Source of the DNA: Deinococcus cellulosilyticus NBRC 106333 = KACC 11606
Lineage (GTDB): Bacteria; Deinococcota; Deinococci; Deinococcales; Deinococcaceae
DNA: 64,000 nt
Assembly (NCBI RefSeq): GCF_007990775.1
Contig: NZ_BJXB01000001.1
Coordinates: 372,001 to 436,000 of the forward strand
Reading direction: 5' to 3'
The notes beneath the pieces were generated by a model. The model was not told where the DNA came from and ran no database searches. It saw only the letters and a list, made by a program, of their open reading frames with translations. Positions 60,202-64,000 of the stretch are shown piece by piece. How positions within the stretch are numbered: the first letter of the stretch is position 1; every line of letters starts with the position of its first letter. Both the position numbers and the translations under genes were made by a program.

Positions 60202-60232
60202 GGCCGAGGGCCGAGAGCTGAGGGCCGAGGGC
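60202..60232 (-). repeat. Heptamer repeat array upstream of the LacI-type gene
   Basis: GGCCGAG GGCCGAG AGCTGAG GGCCGAG GGC on the plus strand, the complement of the CTCTCGG/CCCTCGG family. It lies just upstream of the promoter. Confidence 0.75.
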
Positions 60233-60303
60233 AAAGGAACTGACCATGTGGATGGAAGATTTTCCAATTCGACTGGACTGTTTTGAAGATCAGGAGGACC
60301 ACG

Positions 60304-60337
60304 TCAAAAAAATCCACCTGTGCAGCACAGGTGGATT
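60304..60337 (-). terminator. Terminator of the 86-residue protein gene
   Basis: AATCCACCTGT and ACAGGTGGATT form perfect 11-bp arms; on the minus strand a run of T follows immediately. It is 16 bp from the stop codon. Confidence 0.9.
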
Positions 60338-60352
60338 CAGGAAGAAGGGTTC

Positions 60353-60613
60353 TCAGGATGCACTGCGTATCTCACAGCCAGGCATGTTCCATCCGAGCGC
60401 TTCTAAGGCACTCACTTCGGGGATGAAGAACCACAGTCGGGTGTCCTGGGTGTGGTCGTAGCTTTCCAGCCAGGTGCCCTTGATGTGGTCGGTTTCGGGG
60501 TGGGTTTCGGTTTCCTTGCTCCACCACGCAATGGCGGCCTGTGCCGCTTCCTGGAAGCTGGGGTAGCTGCCGAGCATGGTTCTGCGCTTGCGTTTCACGG
60601 TTACAACGTACAT
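60353..60613 (-). CDS. Small hypothetical protein
   Basis: 86 residues. The N terminus is basic (MYVVTVKRKRRTMLGSY) and the rest aromatic-rich with several Trp. TAGAAT lies five bases before the ATG at 60613, so it is probably leaderless. A perfect 9-5-9 inverted repeat overlaps the promoter. Its own terminator supports a real gene. No family is recognised. Confidence 0.55.
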   Translation of the reverse strand: MYVVTVKRKRRTMLGSYPSFQEAAQAAIAWWSKETETHPETDHIKGTWLESYDHTQDTRLWFFIPEVSALEALGWNMPGCEIRSAS

Positions 60614-60621
60614 GCCTTATT

Positions 60622-60644
60622 CTATTATGTTTTTGACATAATAG
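60622..60644 (-). promoter_or_regulatory. Inverted repeat over the promoter of the 86-residue protein gene
   Basis: CTATTATGT and ACATAATAG are perfect 9-bp arms with a 5-base spacer (60622-60630, 60636-60644), directly upstream of the likely start of transcription. It is probably an operator. Confidence 0.6.
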
Positions 60645-60753
60645 ATAGAGCGGATTCTTACACAGTGCCAGAATGCCACAGGAACGGTCACCGCTCTGCA
60701 AGAGGTGACAGAACGAGACACGCCCATCCTGTCACCCCATCGTGTGGATCAGC

Positions 60754-60823
60754 TTTCTGCCTTCTGCCTTCTGCTTTCTGCCTTCTGCTTTCTGCCCTCG
60801 GCTCTCGGCCCTGGGCCCTCGGC
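60754..60823 (+). repeat. Ten-unit composite heptamer array downstream of pfkA
   Basis: Six units of (T/C)TTCTGC run without loss of phase into four units of the CGGC type: CCTCGGC, TCTCGGC, CCTGGGC, CCTCGGC. The 70 bp keep an exact 7-bp period and link two repeat families that occur separately elsewhere. The array ends 10 bp from the pfkA stop codon. Confidence 0.85.
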
Positions 60824-60833
60824 AGGCGCAGCC

Positions 60834-61805
60834 TTATTTCGCCAGAATTCCTGCCATGTCCATCAGGCTGAGGTCCAGTGGTTTTTTGCTGCTGACCACG
60901 ATGTCCAGAGGGGTGGGCACGATGCGTCCTGCCTGCAGGCCCACCAGAACGCCATGCTCGCCTTTTGCCAGATGCTCCACGGCAGCAACGCCCAGGCGGG
61001 TCGCCAGCAGGCGGTCATAGGCTCCGGGGGTGCCGCCACGTTGAACGTGCCCGAGGGTGGTGCTGCGCAGGTCGAAGCCCAGACGCTCCCGGTTTTCCTG
61101 GAAGTAATGGACCAGTTTTTCAGCGTTGTAGGTGGCCCCTTCTGCGACCACACCGATGGCGTGCGCCTTGCCCCGTTCATACGCGGCCCTGAGCTGGGCT
61201 GCGATTTCTTCTGGTCCTGTTTCGAATTCAGGGATCACGATGACTTCGGCACCCCCGGCAATTCCGGCCATCAGGGCAAGGTAACCGCAGTCCCGGCCCA
61301 TCACTTCCACCAGAAAGGCCCGGTGGTGGCTCGAAGCGGTGACTTTCAGGCGGTCAATGGCTTCCAGGGCGATGTTCAGGGCGGTGTCCACCCCGATGGT
61401 GAGTTCCGAGCCAAACAGGTCATTGTCGATGGTGGAGGCGATTCCAACCACCGGGAAACCCAGGGTGGACAGGGCGTGTGCTCCGGTCTGTGATCCGTTT
61501 CCACCAATCACCACCAGACCTTCAATTCCTTTTTCGGCAAGCCGGTTCAGGGCTTTCTGCTGGCCTTCCAGGGTGCGGAATTCCGGGCAGCGTGCGCTTC
61601 CCAGGAATGTGCCCCCGCGCTGCATGACATCCCCAACGTCCCGTGCAGAAAGCAATTTCAGGTCGCCCTGGATCAGCCCGGCATATCCATGATGAACCCC
61701 GTAAACCTCCATGCCCAGACCGATGCCTGTTCTGGTGACGGCGCGAATGGCCGCATTCATTCCAGGTGCGTCCCCTCCACTGGTCAATACTGCGATGCGT
61801 TTCAT
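60834..61805 (-). CDS. pfkA: 6-phosphofructokinase
   Basis: 323 residues from the ATG at 61805 behind GGGAGG. It phosphorylates fructose 6-phosphate, the committed step of glycolysis. The numbering equals that of the E. coli enzyme: the catalytic Asp127 lies in STIDND and MGRDCGYLAL is present. However, the Mg-ATP loop reads GGNGSQTGA, with Asn at position 103 where the E. coli enzyme has Asp. This may alter nucleotide use or regulation, or be a subgroup feature. The gene is monocistronic. Confidence 0.92.
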   Translation of the reverse strand: MKRIAVLTSGGDAPGMNAAIRAVTRTGIGLGMEVYGVHHGYAGLIQGDLKLLSARDVGDVMQRGGTFLGSARCPEFRTLEGQQKALNRLAEKGIEGLVVIGGNGSQTGAHALSTLGFPVVGIASTIDNDLFGSELTIGVDTALNIALEAIDRLKVTASSHHRAFLVEVMGRDCGYLALMAGIAGGAEVIVIPEFETGPEEIAAQLRAAYERGKAHAIGVVAEGATYNAEKLVHYFQENRERLGFDLRSTTLGHVQRGGTPGAYDRLLATRLGVAAVEHLAKGEHGVLVGLQAGRIVPTPLDIVVSSKKPLDLSLMDMAGILAK

Positions 61806-62092
61806 GTGGACCTCCCTCTGGTGAACAGCAGAACGCCAGCAGAAGAAGCCTGTTGGATTCATCTGCCTGTGATGTTCATGACCTGCCTGTGGACCCGAAT
61901 CCTGCATCCAGCACGTCTGGTTGGGCGGGTCGGTCCTGCCGTTCTTCCCCCTCAGCATGCCTGTTTGTTGGGTGGGACAGCAAGGTTAAGTGTCCCCCTG
62001 ACGTTTATCCTGCAAAGGGGAACCTGCTGAACAAAGTGCAGACGTCCAGACAGGTGATCCATCCTGCAAGACGGTGTGCTTTTAATACACCT

Positions 62093-62647
62093 ATGAAAAC
62101 CTGGCTCAATGCACCCACTCAATGGCAGGAACACGAAAACACCCTGACCGTGACCACGTTGCCTGATACCGATTTCTGGCAGGTGACCCACTATGGCTTC
62201 CGTCGGGACAGCGGACACGCCTACCTTGAAAGCGTCCGTGGAGACTTTGATTTCACCGTGACTTTCAGCGGCCAGTACCGCGACCTGTACGATCAGGCAG
62301 GATTGCTCCTCAGGGTCAGTGAAACCCTGTGGCTCAAAGCAGGCATTGAGTATGTTGAAGATGTGCACAACCTGAGTGTGGTGGTCACACGAGAATTCTC
62401 CGACTGGTCGGTGACGCCGCTGCAAGGTGCTCTGGAAAGCACCACCCTGAAACTGTCCAGGCGCAAAGAAGCCATCACCATTGAAGGGGCCATCAACGGA
62501 GGACCGCTGCAGCTCATGCGCATGCTGTACTTCCCAGAAGTTGAAGAAGTGCAGATTGGCCCGATGTGTTGCAGCCCCACAGGCCAGGGTTTCGAGGTGG
62601 AATTCCGTGACATGCACTGGCATCCCGTGTCTGGACAGCAGGTATGA
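62093..62647 (+). CDS. DUF1349 (concanavalin-like) protein
   Basis: 184 residues from the ATG at 62093; TTTAAT ends six bases upstream, so the mRNA is probably leaderless. The sequence TDFWQVTHYGFRRDSG, FTVTFSGQYRDLYDQAGLLL and WLKAGIEYV follows the pattern of DUF1349 proteins, which adopt a jelly-roll fold; biochemical function is unknown. It is cytoplasmic. The next gene begins 10 bp downstream. Confidence 0.82.
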   Translation: MKTWLNAPTQWQEHENTLTVTTLPDTDFWQVTHYGFRRDSGHAYLESVRGDFDFTVTFSGQYRDLYDQAGLLLRVSETLWLKAGIEYVEDVHNLSVVVTREFSDWSVTPLQGALESTTLKLSRRKEAITIEGAINGGPLQLMRMLYFPEVEEVQIGPMCCSPTGQGFEVEFRDMHWHPVSGQQV

Positions 62648-62657
62648 TGGGAATACT

Positions 62658-64000
62658 TTGGACGACCTGACCCGTGCCCTGATCCATCAAGATTTTGAGT
62701 CCCTGCCTGTCGAAATGTGGCAGAAAAGCAACCTGGCTGCTTATGTGTTCTGTCACACCTCAGCAGCTTACCGCAGAGGACTCCTTCCCCATTACGCCCA
62801 TGCCCTGCAACGCTGGAAAGCTCAGGAAAAAGAGCTGCGTGAATTGTTGCTGGCCTGGAATGCGGCTGGCATTGTTCCCTTGCTGATCAAAGGCGTCGCG
62901 ATGGCTTTGAAACACTACACCCATCCTGGAGAGAGGTACTTCGGAGACATTGACCTGATGCTGGACCGTTCCCAGATGGCCCGGGCCAGGGATCTGGCTG
63001 CGGGTCTGGGCTGGCAGGTGTTGTTTGATGCACAGCGTGACCGGGGGTTCAGTGTGCATGAATCCCTGGGATTGATTTCTCCATCGCACAACATCAAACT
63101 GGATGTTCACCATGCATTGCTGAAACATCCGAAACCCTTTGAAAGACGTGCCCTGGACATGCAACGCCTCCTCGAACCCTGCATGGAGCATTTCGACTGG
63201 GAAGGCGTGCAGGTGCGCATGCTTGGACTTGCGGACACCGCGATTGTGCCCCTGATGTTGCATCGTGCCTGGTACCGGGACCGCTGGAACCTCAAGCGCT
63301 TTGATTATCTGGACCTGAACCTGCTCAGGGAGGCAGGCCTGACCCGCGAGGCCCTGCTGGAACGTGCAAAGGTGCTGGGATGCCAGACCACCGTTGAGCT
63401 GTTCCTGCAGCGGTGTGACCCCTGGCAAAAAGTCCTGGACCTCAAGCCTCTTGATGCCACCAAACTGGACCTCTGGAGAAGGCAGATCTCGCCTGAACGG
63501 GGATATTCGGAGCACCAGGGACAACAGGCCCGCACGGGCCTGATCCTCGGTTACACCCCCTATCTGGTCCGCAATGTTCTCAGGGGAACTGGCTGGGTGT
63601 TGAAAGCTGCTCTGGTGCTGCAAAAGCAACAGACCTTGCAGGAACTGTGCAACCATGTTGTGCTGAGAAGAACATCTCAGCCTGACTTTTCACAAATTCA
63701 CAAGGCACGTGTTGGGGTGCTGGGTGCCTCCAAACTTCTGGCGTATTTCCCACGTGGCAACAGCGGGATGTGCGTTTTGCGTGCACTTGCAGCCCTCTGG
63801 TGGTTGAGAAGTGCAGGTGTGGATGCTGAACTGGTCAGTGGAGTGCGCAATGATGGAGGCAAAATCAAAGGCCATGCCTGGATTGAATATCAGGGAAGTG
63901 TGCTTGCCATCATTGCCGCTGACCTGATGGCACCTTTGTACTACAAGATCAACTTTCGTTCTTCAATTCAGCAAAATTCACGTCAAAGCCCAGATGCAGC
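62658..64000 (+). CDS. Nucleotidyltransferase fused to a lasso-peptide-B2-like transglutaminase domain, 3' partial
   Basis: At least 447 residues; the reading frame runs off the window. A TTG start at 62658 is chosen because TATGAT lies nine bases upstream and no better start exists; an ATG at codon 21 is the alternative. The first half is a NTP_transf_5-type nucleotidyltransferase: LIKGVAMALKHY and GDIDLMLDR with the DxD metal site, and LDVHHAL. The C-terminal part has the cysteine-protease pattern of lasso B2 / transglutaminase-like proteins: Cys372 in GMCVLRALAALWWLRSAG and His406 in GHAWIEYQG. In lasso clusters such domains cleave the leader peptide and modify or recruit it. Partner genes, if any, lie beyond the edge. 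Confidence 0.78.
   Translation, partial: MDDLTRALIHQDFESLPVEMWQKSNLAAYVFCHTSAAYRRGLLPHYAHALQRWKAQEKELRELLLAWNAAGIVPLLIKGVAMALKHYTHPGERYFGDIDLMLDRSQMARARDLAAGLGWQVLFDAQRDRGFSVHESLGLISPSHNIKLDVHHALLKHPKPFERRALDMQRLLEPCMEHFDWEGVQVRMLGLADTAIVPLMLHRAWYRDRWNLKRFDYLDLNLLREAGLTREALLERAKVLGCQTTVELFLQRCDPWQKVLDLKPLDATKLDLWRRQISPERGYSEHQGQQARTGLILGYTPYLVRNVLRGTGWVLKAALVLQKQQTLQELCNHVVLRRTSQPDFSQIHKARVGVLGASKLLAYFPRGNSGMCVLRALAALWWLRSAGVDAELVSGVRNDGGKIKGHAWIEYQGSVLAIIAADLMAPLYYKINFRSSIQQNSRQSPDA

Noticed and set aside
60754..60823. Possible CRISPR array
   Set aside because: Units are seven bases long and contiguous without spacers, and no cas genes are present.
62093..64000. A complete lasso-peptide cluster
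   Set aside because: Only the B2-like and nucleotidyltransferase domains are visible; no precursor, B1, cyclase or exporter is within the window.
1..64000. tRNA and rRNA genes
   Set aside because: The intergenic regions were read for cloverleaf-like and rRNA-like sequence and none was convincing; a tRNAscan or Infernal run would settle this.

Overview
The window looks like a chromosomal segment of a Deinococcus-type bacterium. The evidence is indirect: moderately GC-rich DNA, signal-peptide substrate-binding proteins typical of a diderm, an S-layer-type domain on a secreted enzyme, and many genes whose -10 box (TANNNT) lies only 5-7 nt upstream of the start codon, the leaderless arrangement known to be common in Deinococcus. 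No rRNA, tRNA, CRISPR array or insertion sequence was recognised. Both window edges cut genes: a VCBS/FG-GAP repeat protein on the left and a nucleotidyltransferase / transglutaminase-like fusion on the right.

Layout. 0-1.6 kb: broken VCBS-repeat protein. 1.6-8.1 kb: a siderophore ABC transporter operon (ATPase, binding protein, two permeases), a secreted protein/M15 peptidase pair, and a second siderophore binding protein with a tiny membrane protein. The two iron loci share an operator-like element. 9-12.4 kb: an orphan solute-binding protein behind two LacI-type palindromes, a small YdaT-like protein and a diguanylate cyclase. 12.8-26.2 kb: a complete reductive pyrimidine degradation locus: dihydropyrimidine dehydrogenase (preT, preA), dihydropyrimidinase, an NMT1/SsuA-type ABC importer, an amidohydrolase (probable beta-ureidopropionase), a PucR regulator, a class III aminotransferase and a CoA-acylating semialdehyde dehydrogenase. 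Together these can take uracil or thymine to an acyl-CoA. 26.2-29.3 kb: a Septu-like PtuA/PtuB defence pair divergent from a chloramphenicol-phosphotransferase-like kinase. 29.5-32.3 kb: aquaglyceroporin, AurF-type di-iron oxygenase, class I glutamine amidotransferase.

32.5-37.2 kb: a lipoprotein copper-radical oxidase, a secreted protein, a small protein, and two MarR regulators with Cys/His tails. Each MarR protein has its own palindromic operator family. 37.5-48.9 kb: hemolysin III-type protein, an acidic protein with a sequestered ribosome-binding site, a secreted cyanophycinase with SLH-like C terminus, a RhiA-like protein, a Rieske/FAD oxidoreductase, an alpha-amylase-family enzyme, a TetR/YvaD pair, and stress-type proteins (DUF892, SDR). 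48.9-57.3 kb: a nucleoside salvage operon (deoB, deoD, deoA, deoC plus a BMP-type nucleoside ABC transporter) behind two identical palindromic operators. 57.6-64 kb: two small proteins, a pseudouridine synthase, a LacI regulator, 6-phosphofructokinase, a DUF1349 protein and the edge fusion gene.

A notable layer over this is a set of intergenic repeats: arrays with an exact 7-bp period (four unit types, two of them fused in phase at 60.8 kb), a palindromic family near 20 bp confined to the pyrimidine locus, and a 37-bp core repeat in inverted orientation flanking pucR, one copy of which supplies the C-terminal codons of the upstream enzyme. The best candidates for new biology are the edge fusion gene, the heptamer repeat system with the possibly invertible pucR, the two MarR circuits, and the AurF-type enzyme that begins with a class II amidotransferase-like N terminus.
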